Part shown: positions 33,718 through 43,176 of the stretch, piece by piece | Numbering within the stretch: the first letter of the stretch is position 1 | How the letters are laid out: every line of letters begins with the position of its first letter | From: Candida dubliniensis CD36 | Lineage: Eukaryota > Ascomycota > Pichiomycetes > Serinales > Debaryomycetaceae | NCBI RefSeq assembly: GCF_000026945.1 | Contig: NC_012867.1 | Span: 372,001-436,000 of the forward strand | Direction of reading: 5' to 3' | Length of the DNA stretch: 64,000 nt | Program-made: the position numbers and the translations under genes | Notes under the pieces: generated by a model | Told to the model about the DNA's origin: nothing | Databases searched by the model: none | Seen by the model: the letters and a program-made list of their open reading frames with translations, nothing else

Positions 33718-34677
33718 ATGAGTAGAAAGCCTAGACGTCATAATGAAACCAAGTTGACACCGGACGATGAGAACATTGGTATAGACCTTTTCCCTTTCAC
33801 CACTGAGGACTGTATGGAACCACAGAAAATCATTGACTTATTCGAAGTTTGTTTTAAACATGTTCTAAAGAGTCCTGATTTGCAAGAACATATTCAAATT
33901 GTTAAGGGTGATTTATACAATCGAGACTATCTTGCAGCATTCAATAACGATGATAACAGGTTTGCTTATGCTTGCAGATGGTCGCCTGCTAGAGCATTGG
34001 CTTACAGTTCTGTTCTAGCATCATTGCAACCCATCAAAAGTCTATTAGAGGATCCAGAAACTGCCAAGAGTGTGCTATGTGTTGGGGGTGGTGCCTCTTC
34101 CGAATTAGTTGCCTTGGGTGCTGTTTTCTGTCGCCTAAAAGAATATTATCCAAGTTCATCTTCAAAATTAAATATCAAACTAATTGACATCGCCGATTGG
34201 TCAAAAGTAGTTAATAATCTTACTGCATACATGAAGGAGAATTGGGTTTATCACCCTGAAAAACTAAATTCCCAATTTATTTGTGATGACATTTTAACCT
34301 CCTCTTCTGAATCATTAAGCTTAGGATCATTGGATTTGATAACGTTACTATTCACAACTAATGAATTGTTTGCAGAAAAAAGAAAGGAAACCATCAAGTT
34401 TTTACAATTGTTGAACACCAGCTGTCGACAAGGAAGTTTGCTATTGATTGCAGAAAGTGCTGGTTCTTATTCACATATAAAAATAGGTGACAAAAACTTC
34501 CCAGTACAGTTTTTGATTGACACAATTCTTGTTGGGAAACCGGGAATCGACAATGGTGCTTGGGAAATTGTAAGCCAAAGCGATAGTTCTTGGTATCGTA
34601 TAAATCAGAAAGAAGTGGACTATCCAATGAAATTAGAAAATATGAGATTCTTCTATAGATTATATATAAAAAAATAG
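33718..34677 (+). CDS. BMT6: Bmt6-like SAM-dependent 25S rRNA (uridine-N3) methyltransferase
   Basis: The 319-residue protein has a Rossmann methyltransferase core with SAM-binding motif I, SVLCVGGGASSELVALGA, at about 118-136. Motifs for later strands follow (KLIDIADWS, LDLITLLFTTNELF). The lineup resembles yeast Bmt6 (Ylr063w), which methylates a uridine of 25S rRNA in the nucleus. The N-terminus is basic (MSRKPRRHNETK). The stop codon ends exactly one base before the complement of the MSH4 stop, so the two transcripts must overlap at their 3' ends. The family assignment is from memory of the motif layout. Confidence 0.7.
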   Translation: MSRKPRRHNETKLTPDDENIGIDLFPFTTEDCMEPQKIIDLFEVCFKHVLKSPDLQEHIQIVKGDLYNRDYLAAFNNDDNRFAYACRWSPARALAYSSVLASLQPIKSLLEDPETAKSVLCVGGGASSELVALGAVFCRLKEYYPSSSSKLNIKLIDIADWSKVVNNLTAYMKENWVYHPEKLNSQFICDDILTSSSESLSLGSLDLITLLFTTNELFAEKRKETIKFLQLLNTSCRQGSLLLIAESAGSYSHIKIGDKNFPVQFLIDTILVGKPGIDNGAWEIVSQSDSSWYRINQKEVDYPMKLENMRFFYRLYIKK

Positions 34678-37089
34678 CTATTCAGTAATAGGTGCGGCGT
34701 TTATTTCTTCAACAAATTTTGCTTGTAAGGTCTGTAATAGTTGTATCTTATAGTTCATCTCACAATTCAACTTGGAAACATAGTTCAAGGCGAAATACAA
34801 TTCCAATACGAGTTTTCTCCTTCGTGATAATAACTTCAACTCTTTATCTCCATGAACAGGCTTTCGAGACCTCAAAATATTAGCGATCACTCTTGAGTCT
34901 TCAATAAGTTCCTGTGGTAACAAATTTGAGGTCTCGGCAAATCGGATTCCATACCCGACTATGTCATTACGCCTTAATAGCAAGTTGTACTTCATTTCTA
35001 GTTTCCCATTGGTTTCCACTGTTTCCATATGGGCAGTTACAACACATGATTTATTAGCGAGCACTTGGGCAATATCCCTAAAATGAGTTGTTGTTATAAC
35101 AGTTGCACCTTTACATATCAAATCCTCCAAAATAGCTAGGCATATGGAAAACCCATCTGTCAAGCTAGATCCTCTTCCTAGCTCATCAATCAATATTAGA
35201 CTATTCTCATCCAGGTCATTTAGAATAACAGCTGTTTCACTCATTTCTTTCGAAAACAGGGAAGCATTTATATCAACAGTATCGGAAGATAATCGTGAAT
35301 ATAAACTATTAAATACTCTCATTTTAGCATATTCTGCGGGGACAAAGCAACCCATCTGTGCCATGATCACCAAGTATGCAATTTGACGCAAGTAAACTGA
35401 CTTGCCGCTCATGTTTACTCCAGTAATGACATGAATTCGAGATAACTCTTGGTTGCACGAATAATTATTTGCTATAAAATCAGAATTGTTACTTCCGAGA
35501 ATGGGGTGAAATGATCGTAGAATGGTGACCTCTTTAGCAAATTCAGGACAGGTATAAGAACTTTTTTGCAAACTGGTAAAGTAAGCAAAAGAACACAAAA
35601 GATCTAAAGTACCAATCGCTTCAGAAACCATTAACAATATTGGTGTGTAGTTGTTGATGTTGGTATACATGTCTTGTACAATTGTGCTATTCAAAATAGT
35701 GATTTCGGAAACAATGTCTTTATATCTTGAACTTTGTTTCATCAATTCAATTGTTGTGCATTCAATGGTTTTTCTTTTCTTTACTCTGTTAATCAAATCT
35801 TCTGGCAACGAGTTGATATCAGTGTTATCTCCTTTGATTTTGATAAAAAATCCTTTAGATGGTTCAAACCTGTATTCCATCAATATTTCCAACTTTTCTG
35901 AAAGTTTAGCCACCAACTCAGAAACTTCTTCCAACAAGGCTTCGCGGATTCTTCTCGACACATCCAATAAACCATTGACCCCTGACTTTATAGCATTTGC
36001 TCTTTGATTGGCAAGCTCTGTGCTGCTATTAGCCCACTGACAATCATCGCGGATGTATTCATTGATTATTGCCAACAAGTGCTGAACATTTTCATGCTCA
36101 AGAATTTGTTTCACTTGTACTAACAAATGACTAGACACATTCTCGATGCTCTTCCTTATAACAAATGTATTTTGCAATACTGTTTTTAGTAAAATGATAT
36201 TGTTTATCTCTTGTTCCCGGTTCAACGTACCTCGAGGTTCCAAAAATGTACTGAAAACCTTTTCCAAGTCACATGTATGTTTTAACAGAGATCTGATGTT
36301 AATGAGCATATCTTCATCATTGATTAATTCCTGTACCGACTCTGAACGTAGTATTATGCTATTTTCGTGGGTTGATGGTTGCAAGATTGATGTTCTTAGT
36401 ATCCGCGTACCCATTTTTGTAAGACAGCAATTAAGAAACGAATACAAAGTTGTGCCTCTTTCTGACAGACTATCAACTAACTCCAAATCCCGGACGGTAC
36501 ATATATCAATCAACATTGTATTTTCACAAATACAGTGCTTCAATATAATTTTGTTTGTGACTCGAAACAACTTTGTTGACACACAGTAGTCGATGCAAGC
36601 ATTTGCTGCAGCCACGGATAACTTCCGGTTACAAACCACTTGTTCTAAAGTGGAGTCATTGATATCGGTATAAAGTTTTAGGTTATTCATTCCATCAAAA
36701 GCATTGAAAACCTTTGCCTTGATAAAACGTTCTTTCACTTTATCTGATACATTTGAATGTATTATGTATTTAAGTTTCTCTATCTGGGAATGTAACTGTG
36801 CCTCAGGTAGGATGATAATTGTTGGTTCATATACCTGTATCTGATTAACTGTTCTCACAAACGTCAGCGAGTCGCAAAAACTCATTAGAGTAAGCTCTAG
36901 AGTCTTTAATTTTAATACAGAAATACCCACATCCATGGAGTCGGCTCTTTGTAAATATATTGACATTACCACCTCAAATCTGTCATCAGTTTGAGCCAAT
37001 TTTCGTTTCTTTGATATTACCTCGTTATTGGTTGTAATAAACCCATAAGCACTATCTTCAGTAGCTGGTATTCGTGATTCTAAATCCAT
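34678..37089 (-). CDS. MSH4: MutS homologue Msh4 (meiotic crossover type)
   Basis: Partner of Msh5 in stabilising recombination intermediates. The ATG complementary to 37087-37089 (MDLESRIPATEDSAYGF) gives 803 residues. Codons upstream lack an ATG. The MutS core and clamp regions precede an intact ATPase: Walker A TGVNMSGKS, Walker B LILIDELGRGSS and the signature THFRDIA. The sequences TGVNMSGKSVYL and DELGRGSS match Msh4 better than Msh5 or Msh2. No N-terminal mismatch-recognition (Phe-x-Glu) domain is seen, as expected for Msh4/5. The gene is intact although C. albicans has no observed conventional meiosis. HST2 lies only about 140 bp upstream on the same strand. Confidence 0.9.
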   Translation of the reverse strand: MDLESRIPATEDSAYGFITTNNEVISKKRKLAQTDDRFEVVMSIYLQRADSMDVGISVLKLKTLELTLMSFCDSLTFVRTVNQIQVYEPTIIILPEAQLHSQIEKLKYIIHSNVSDKVKERFIKAKVFNAFDGMNNLKLYTDINDSTLEQVVCNRKLSVAAANACIDYCVSTKLFRVTNKIILKHCICENTMLIDICTVRDLELVDSLSERGTTLYSFLNCCLTKMGTRILRTSILQPSTHENSIILRSESVQELINDEDMLINIRSLLKHTCDLEKVFSTFLEPRGTLNREQEINNIILLKTVLQNTFVIRKSIENVSSHLLVQVKQILEHENVQHLLAIINEYIRDDCQWANSSTELANQRANAIKSGVNGLLDVSRRIREALLEEVSELVAKLSEKLEILMEYRFEPSKGFFIKIKGDNTDINSLPEDLINRVKKRKTIECTTIELMKQSSRYKDIVSEITILNSTIVQDMYTNINNYTPILLMVSEAIGTLDLLCSFAYFTSLQKSSYTCPEFAKEVTILRSFHPILGSNNSDFIANNYSCNQELSRIHVITGVNMSGKSVYLRQIAYLVIMAQMGCFVPAEYAKMRVFNSLYSRLSSDTVDINASLFSKEMSETAVILNDLDENSLILIDELGRGSSLTDGFSICLAILEDLICKGATVITTTHFRDIAQVLANKSCVVTAHMETVETNGKLEMKYNLLLRRNDIVGYGIRFAETSNLLPQELIEDSRVIANILRSRKPVHGDKELKLLSRRRKLVLELYFALNYVSKLNCEMNYKIQLLQTLQAKFVEEINAAPITE

Positions 37090-37193
37090 TTCAAAAACTA
37101 TCCTAGAAGATATAAAAGAAAATCTTTGCAACCAAATTATATTTTCTGTGTATATTTCTCATTTTTTTTTTTATTCTTTCTCTGTTTGTTGAA

Positions 37194-37218
37194 ATATATA
37201 TATATATATATATATATT
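37194..37218. repeat. (TA)n microsatellite between MSH4 and HST2
   Basis: A run of about twelve TA units lies in the short gap holding the MSH4 promoter and HST2 3' end, next to a T tract. Confidence 0.85.
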
Positions 37219-37232
37219 TCTGGTGGCATATT

Positions 37233-38240
37233 CTAAATTTTCAATTTATCTATCAATTGTTCTAATTCTTTTTCATTATCTTTATCATTAGCATCAATTT
37301 GCTTCTGTTTATTGTCCACTTTAGAAATACGTTTTTCTTCTTTCAAATGTGCTTCTTCTTTCAATTTATCTTCAATTTCATGCATTTTAGTCTCCTTTGA
37401 TTCTGCTCTATTGTATTTGTTTTTCCCCTTGTCATATACTTCATTCAATTTGTCATCCAAACCCAATAGTGCACATAATTTTTCAGCAACAACATCACAG
37501 TCATGTAAGGCAATTATGTCAGACTTTCGAGGCTCATGTTTGAAAGCACCGACCTTCTCCTTGTTCACCAACACCCGTAAGCACTTTTTGTTCACCTCGC
37601 CTGGTAGTGAAGCAAATGGGAAAACAGTTAGCGAAGTACCTGCTACAATAGCGACTTCCACCTCATCACAGTCATTCTCCCACAGATCAAAAAACTTGAC
37701 TGGTAAACCTTCTCCAAAAAATACAATGTCTGGTTTGACGTAACCTTCACAATGTTGACAACTGGGGATCTTCTTATCTTTCATGTACGATTTCAAAGTT
37801 TCCGTTGTCATTTCTTTGTGGCAGTCAACACAGTGATTAGAAGCAAATGAGCCATGAGCCTCAACAATATACTTGTCTTCCACTCCCGCCAACCTTTCCA
37901 AAGTGTCAATATTTTGGGTGTAGACACGCTTCAAGGAACCCTGGTCTTGTAACAACTTGATAAGATAATGAAATTTTGTTGGAGCAAAATTACCAGGATA
38001 TAATTCTTCTGCTAATGTGTAAAACGGTTTTGGATCTTCTTTGAAAAAATCAATATCAAACACCGCCTCAGCAAATGGAAGATTCAATTTGGCCAAGTTT
38101 GCATAAAGACCTGTGTCGGGGCTTCTGAAATCTGGTATCCCAGCACCTGTAGAAATTCCAGCACCATTAAAGAATGTGACTTTTTTACCGTTTCTCACAG
38201 CATCCGCCACTGGTTTTAAGATGTCGTCTAAGGTTGGCAT
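37233..38240 (-). CDS. HST2: Hst2-type NAD-dependent protein deacetylase (sirtuin)
   Basis: Cytosolic sirtuin of the Hst2/SIRT2 class. The 335-residue protein has NAD-binding GAGISTGAGIPDFRSP (26-41), TQNID (108-112) and the catalytic His129 in VEAHGSF. A CxxC...CxxC zinc ribbon comprises Cys137, Cys140, Cys161 and Cys164. A lysine/glutamate-rich C-terminal helix (about 280-335) resembles the autoregulatory tail of Hst2. Yeast Hst2 is 357 residues. The start is complementary to 38238-38240. It forms a same-strand run with MSH4 downstream and the Gre2-like gene upstream. Confidence 0.92.
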   Translation of the reverse strand: MPTLDDILKPVADAVRNGKKVTFFNGAGISTGAGIPDFRSPDTGLYANLAKLNLPFAEAVFDIDFFKEDPKPFYTLAEELYPGNFAPTKFHYLIKLLQDQGSLKRVYTQNIDTLERLAGVEDKYIVEAHGSFASNHCVDCHKEMTTETLKSYMKDKKIPSCQHCEGYVKPDIVFFGEGLPVKFFDLWENDCDEVEVAIVAGTSLTVFPFASLPGEVNKKCLRVLVNKEKVGAFKHEPRKSDIIALHDCDVVAEKLCALLGLDDKLNEVYDKGKNKYNRAESKETKMHEIEDKLKEEAHLKEEKRISKVDNKQKQIDANDKDNEKELEQLIDKLKI

Positions 38241-38425
38241 TGTTTTAATTTATAGTTTGTTATAAGAAATATATTTAAGGACTCTCTATATGTCGTCACA
38301 GGGCGGTCTTTAATTATTTTTGAGAGGTGTAACCTTTCTTTTTTTTTTTTTTGCTTGTTATCTGAGAAAGAGCATTTTTCATTTTGTAGTTTGAATGGCA
38401 TACAACACTTACACAATACATAAAA

Positions 38426-39421
38426 CTAAGATATAATACCATGGGTCCTTAAATACTGGTCATAATCATCCTTTATACTTGATCTTAAAGAACGGAAGTC
38501 AGTATTCAAAATTTTTTTGGTTTCCGAGTTGTTAAATTTGTAATTAGGCTTTTCGCCAGGATGGCCAAGTGGCAATTGAACCGCTGGGTACATTTCGTGT
38601 AAAATATCAACAATTTCTTGGCCTGAAAAGGGTTCCGAGACTAACAATAAACGTTTATTTTGAGCTTCATTTAACTCGAATGCCTTTATGTGCGCTGCAG
38701 CAACATCTCTAACATCAACAAACAATCCCAGGTCTTTGGGGATAGGGTCATTCTTATTTAATTCGAATAGTTTTGTGACAATCTCAACAGAGGCTTCAAG
38801 GATATCGGAAACATCTTCATCAAAACACTGCGGACCAAATGTATAGCCAGGAAGAATAGTTGCAAGTGTGAAATGTGTTTTCTTCTTCATGAATTCCCAA
38901 GCCTCGTGTTCAGCAGAAGCCTTTGCATAAAAGTAGGCCGATGTGGCGTTATTTTTGCCAGCACTATGTTTATCTGGATTCCATTTGCTTTCATCAACAA
39001 CAAAATTAGGATCATGGCTTTGTTTTTCATTCATACACGAAGCAATAGAACTGGTGATGACTACTTTTGTGATATTGGGTCCATGGTCTTTGATTGAGCT
39101 TAGAATGTATTTAATTCCTTTAGCTGTACGTCTAATCAACTGCTTTTCGTAATTGACACCAATCGGTAAAGGGCTTGCCGTGTCAATAAAAACTTTGATG
39201 TGTGGGTGATCTTTCAACGGCTTGTCAAATGCACCTTTAACCTCTGCTTCCTCAACCACTACGTAGCTAAAATTATTGTTTTCAAACAACGATTCAAGTC
39301 GTTCTCCCTTTTCATCACTCCGAACAGACCCAATTACACTATAACCTTTGGAAAGTAGTTGAGAAACAATGTGTTTTCCAATGTACCCGCCAGCACCGGC
39401 AACAAAAACAGTAATGGACAT
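38426..39421 (-). CDS. Gre2/Grp2-like NAD(P)-dependent reductase (extended SDR)
   Basis: Probably reduces methylglyoxal, isovaleraldehyde or related carbonyls in the cytosol, as Gre2 does. The ATG complementary to 39419-39421 (MSITVFVAGAGGYIGKH) gives 331 residues. The frame extends ten codons upstream without an ATG. The N-terminal Rossmann motif is GxGGYIG and VRSDEK supplies the NADPH-binding Arg. The catalytic Tyr-x3-Lys is in AYFYAKASAE, with a Ser before it in TSSIASC. C. albicans has several paralogues, so the exact name and substrate are unresolved. Confidence 0.85.
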   Translation of the reverse strand: MSITVFVAGAGGYIGKHIVSQLLSKGYSVIGSVRSDEKGERLESLFENNNFSYVVVEEAEVKGAFDKPLKDHPHIKVFIDTASPLPIGVNYEKQLIRRTAKGIKYILSSIKDHGPNITKVVITSSIASCMNEKQSHDPNFVVDESKWNPDKHSAGKNNATSAYFYAKASAEHEAWEFMKKKTHFTLATILPGYTFGPQCFDEDVSDILEASVEIVTKLFELNKNDPIPKDLGLFVDVRDVAAAHIKAFELNEAQNKRLLLVSEPFSGQEIVDILHEMYPAVQLPLGHPGEKPNYKFNNSETKKILNTDFRSLRSSIKDDYDQYLRTHGIIS

Positions 39422-39837
39422 TGCTAAACCTAGACTGAAGTACTTTGACAAGGATTGGAAAAGAATTTCGCTGGTAGAAGTATAAAAAAAAAGGACAATA
39501 ATTTCCTAAACTTATATACTGTTGACATATTTCAAGGGATATGCATATTTATGTATTAGTTATTAGTTAAAGTGGTTGTTGGTTAACATCCCCACATTAT
39601 CCCATTATCCCTCATATAAAGTGCTTCAGTGCAAATTGGTAGCTGTATGGTAACGGCAAACAAAGAATAGAGAAAGAAAAAAAATTTTCGCTAGATTTTT
39701 CAATTTCCTTCTCAGTTCACACGACGTTTTGTTCCAGAATATTATAATATACTATTCCAACCTTTGGTATTCTTGATTTTAGCAAATATTGAAAACACAC
39801 CATAATTGTACACACTCATATATACTATTTCCGTGGA
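39422..39837. promoter_or_regulatory. Divergent promoter between the Gre2-like gene and RQC2
   Basis: A 416-bp divergent spacer with A tracts near 39482 and 39678. No gene is seen and no specific binding site stands out. Confidence 0.45.
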
Positions 39838-42800
39838 ATGAAGCAGCGTATCACTAGTTTAGATTTACAAATACTCACTTCAGAGTTGTCCAAAGAACTA
39901 TCTAATTATAGATTACAGAATATCTACAATGTTGCCAGCAATTCCCGACAATACTTGTTCAAGTTTTCTATCCCTGATTCAAAGAAAGTAGTGGTCTTAG
40001 AGTATGGTAACAGGATACACCTTACTGATTTTGAGAGACCAGCAACACAACAACCAACTAATTTTGTGACCAAATTAAGAAAGCATTTAAAAACAAGAAG
40101 ATTATCAGGTATTAAACAGATTTCCAATGATAGAATCTTAGTATTGGAATTTAGCGATGGGAAATACTATTTGGTTTTGGAATTCTTTAGTGCTGGTAAT
40201 GTTTTACTATTGGACGAATCTCAAAAAATTTTAGCTTTGCAGAGATTGGTTTCTGCCAAAGAGGAGAATGATAGGTATGCAGTAAATGAAGAGTACAAAA
40301 TGTTTGACAAGTCATTATTTCAACAAGATTTCCATTATGAAAAAAGATTGTACACTTTGGATGAAGTTGAATCGTGGATTCAAACTCACAAGTTGAAATT
40401 AAGTCAAGCCAGCGATAACAAAAAGGCAAAAGTCTTTTCTATCCACAAATTAGCGTTTATTAATGCTAGCCATTTATCTGGAGAATTGATTCAAAAATGG
40501 TTTTTTGAACTGGGAATTGATCCAAGTCAAAGCTGTTTGAGTTTTGAAGATAACCAGGAAGCTCTTCAACAGGTGGTTAATGCTTTGGGCGTATGTGAGG
40601 ATAAGTACATTGATTTGATAAATGGGGCAATTGACAACGAAGGGTACATAGTGGCCAAGAAAAATAACAAAGCTAGTGAAAATTCAGAGTTGGAGTACAT
40701 TTACGACGAGTTCGATCCATTCGAACCTTATAAACCGAACCAGGAAGGCTTAAAATTTATCCCAGTTTCAGGTTATAATAAAACTTTGGACAAGTTTTTT
40801 TCAAATATTGAGTCGACAAAATTTTCTATGAAGATTGAACAACAAAAGGAAAATGCTGCAAAGAGACTAGAGAAGGCACGAAGTGAACGTGATAAACAAA
40901 TTGATTCTTTAGTTGCTCAGCAGAAATTAAACGCTAAGAAAGGGGAATTGATTCAATATCATTCTGAATTGGTGGAAGAATGTCGCAATTATGTACAACT
41001 GTTCATTGATCAACAAATGGATTGGACAAATATCGAAACTGTTATATCCCTTGAGCAAAAAAAGAAGAATGACTTGGCTAAACATATCCAGTTACCGTTA
41101 AATTTGAAGGAAAACAAAATTAAAGTTTTGTTAGAGGATTTTGATGATTATGAAGAAAGTACTGAATCTGCTAGTGCTACTGAAACTGAATCCGAAACTG
41201 AATCCGAAACTGATTCTGATTCTAGTTCAGAATCAGAAAGTGATAACGATGAAGATAAGATTCCTGTAAAACGTACCCAAAGAAAAAAGAATGCCAAGGA
41301 GAAGCCCAAAAGAAAAACTGTTCCTACTTGGATTGATTTATCGCAGAGTGCATTTGCCAATGCAAGGAGTTATTTTGATTCCAAAAAGACTGCAGAAACG
41401 AAACAAGTGAAAGTTGAAAGTAGCACAAGTATGGCCCTTAAAAATGCTGAAAGGAAAATAAACCAGGATTTGACAAGAAGTCTTAAACAGGAAAACGAGA
41501 CATTAAAAGAAATCAGACCTAAATATTGGTTTGAAAAATTCTTCTGGTTTGTTTCTTCTGAAGGATACTTGTGTTTGGCAGGGAAAGATGCGTCACAAAC
41601 TGATATGATTTATTATAGACATTTTAGTGACAATGACTCGATTGTTAGTGCCGATATGGAAGGATCTTTGAAGGTGTTTATCAAGAACCCGTTGAAGGGA
41701 GAAGCATTACCACCATCAACACTTATGCAGGCAGGTATCTTTGCAATGTCGACTTCCTCAGCCTGGAATGGGAAAGTGACCACTTCGGCTTGGGTGCTTC
41801 ATGGAACAGAAATTTCAAAACGAGATTATGATGGGTCAATTGTCCCAGAAGGTGAATTTAATTATCTTGTTCAAAAGGAATACTTACCTCCAGCTCAGTT
41901 GGTTATGGGTTTTGGATTCTATTGTTTGCTTGATGAAGAGTCTACTAAACATTATGCTGAAATTAGAACCAAAAGAGAGTTGGAACATGGATTCACAATA
42001 GTTGTTGATAATAAAAAGAAGGAGCTAGAAGATATAAAATTGGCTCAACAAGCAAACTCAAAGGAAACTACAACACAAGAGCAATGTGTTGATAAATCTT
42101 CCGACACTGATGACGATGATGATGCTGATAATTCGGAGTCTGATACTGTGTCTGTTACTGCCAATATCGAGGAAAAGCTGGGAATATCTCAGCAATTGCC
42201 AAGGGGTAAAAGATCGAAACTTAAAAAGATTGCTGCTAAATACAGAGACCAAGATGAAAAGGAAAGAAAATTGAGGATGGAAGCACTTGGTACACTTAAA
42301 CAGGTGGAGGAAAGATTGAGTAAAACTCAAATTGAAGACCTGGAGAAATCAGAATCAGTAAAGAAACAACAACAAAAGGAAATGATTTTGGAAAGAAAAA
42401 AGAAACAGAAAGAAAGAGAATTGCAAAAGTACCTCTTGGGTGATGACAATGATGAGGAAACTAATGAAGAATCCCACATAGTAAACTACTTGGAGATTTT
42501 GGATTCATTTACTGCTAAACCATCAACAAAAGATACAATTGTGGGGCTAGTTCCAGTTTTTGCACCTTGGTCTGCATTGCAAAAATTCAAATACAAAGTG
42601 AAAGTACAGCCTGGATCTGGCAAGAAAGGTAAGTGTATTGGTGACTCTATCAATTATTTTGTGAATAGAAAAATAGACAATTGTTCCAGTGATGTGGATT
42701 TGGACTTGCCACAAGAAAGGGAGTTTATTAAGAACTTCAAAACAAATGACATTGTTGGTATTTTCACAGTTGGGAAAGTTAAATTAGCTTTGCCAGGTGG

Positions 42801-42876
42801 TTCTGGTGATAGCAATAAGGGTGGCAAATCAAATAATAAGAAACCAGCATCGAAAAAGGGTAATAAGAAGAAATGA
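39838..42876 (+). CDS. RQC2: Rqc2/Tae2 (NEMF) ribosome quality-control factor
   Basis: Binds split 60S subunits bearing stalled chains, recruits the Ltn1 ligase and directs CAT-tail addition. The 1,012-residue protein opens with the NFACT-N signature (MKQRITSLDLQILTSELSKE and onward) and includes LEFFSAGNVLLLD. A long coiled coil spans about 330-430, followed by an acidic Ser/Glu stretch near 440-475. The NFACT-R domain (PKYWFEKFFWFVSSEGYLCLAGKDA in part) starts near 560. The highly charged tail ends in lysine-rich KKPASKKGNKKK. Yeast Rqc2 is 1,038 residues. Several CTG codons occur, as in its neighbours. Confidence 0.93.
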   Translation: MKQRITSLDLQILTSELSKELSNYRLQNIYNVASNSRQYLFKFSIPDSKKVVVLEYGNRIHLTDFERPATQQPTNFVTKLRKHLKTRRLSGIKQISNDRILVLEFSDGKYYLVLEFFSAGNVLLLDESQKILALQRLVSAKEENDRYAVNEEYKMFDKSLFQQDFHYEKRLYTLDEVESWIQTHKLKLSQASDNKKAKVFSIHKLAFINASHLSGELIQKWFFELGIDPSQSCLSFEDNQEALQQVVNALGVCEDKYIDLINGAIDNEGYIVAKKNNKASENSELEYIYDEFDPFEPYKPNQEGLKFIPVSGYNKTLDKFFSNIESTKFSMKIEQQKENAAKRLEKARSERDKQIDSLVAQQKLNAKKGELIQYHSELVEECRNYVQLFIDQQMDWTNIETVISLEQKKKNDLAKHIQLPLNLKENKIKVLLEDFDDYEESTESASATETESETESETDSDSSSESESDNDEDKIPVKRTQRKKNAKEKPKRKTVPTWIDLSQSAFANARSYFDSKKTAETKQVKVESSTSMALKNAERKINQDLTRSLKQENETLKEIRPKYWFEKFFWFVSSEGYLCLAGKDASQTDMIYYRHFSDNDSIVSADMEGSLKVFIKNPLKGEALPPSTLMQAGIFAMSTSSAWNGKVTTSAWVLHGTEISKRDYDGSIVPEGEFNYLVQKEYLPPAQLVMGFGFYCLLDEESTKHYAEIRTKRELEHGFTIVVDNKKKELEDIKLAQQANSKETTTQEQCVDKSSDTDDDDDADNSESDTVSVTANIEEKLGISQQLPRGKRSKLKKIAAKYRDQDEKERKLRMEALGTLKQVEERLSKTQIEDLEKSESVKKQQQKEMILERKKKQKERELQKYLLGDDNDEETNEESHIVNYLEILDSFTAKPSTKDTIVGLVPVFAPWSALQKFKYKVKVQPGSGKKGKCIGDSINYFVNRKIDNCSSDVDLDLPQEREFIKNFKTNDIVGIFTVGKVKLALPGGSGDSNKGGKSNNKKPASKKGNKKK

Positions 42877-43176
42877 TTGTTATTGGCGGTAAGCAACTTT
42901 ATAGAATGTATCAGACAATACAAACTTGCCATTTTTCAAATTTGCTTTGGTAAGAAGTATTATATTTAAAGGTAAACTACCAGATTTGATTGATTGTATT
43001 TTTCTTCTTACTTACCTACCTCGTTGTATCAACCTAGCCAATGACCTACCTACAAATGAATACAAAAACAAAATAGATTTTTTTACATGTAGTAAACAGA
43101 GATGAAATGAATGTTTGCAAATGTCATTAATTTAAAAGAAAAAGAAAAAAAAAACACTATAGTCTTAAATATATAA
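42877..43176. other. Convergent 3' spacer between RQC2 and PTR2
   Basis: A 300-bp AT-rich stretch with no gene or RNA feature seen. Confidence 0.45.
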
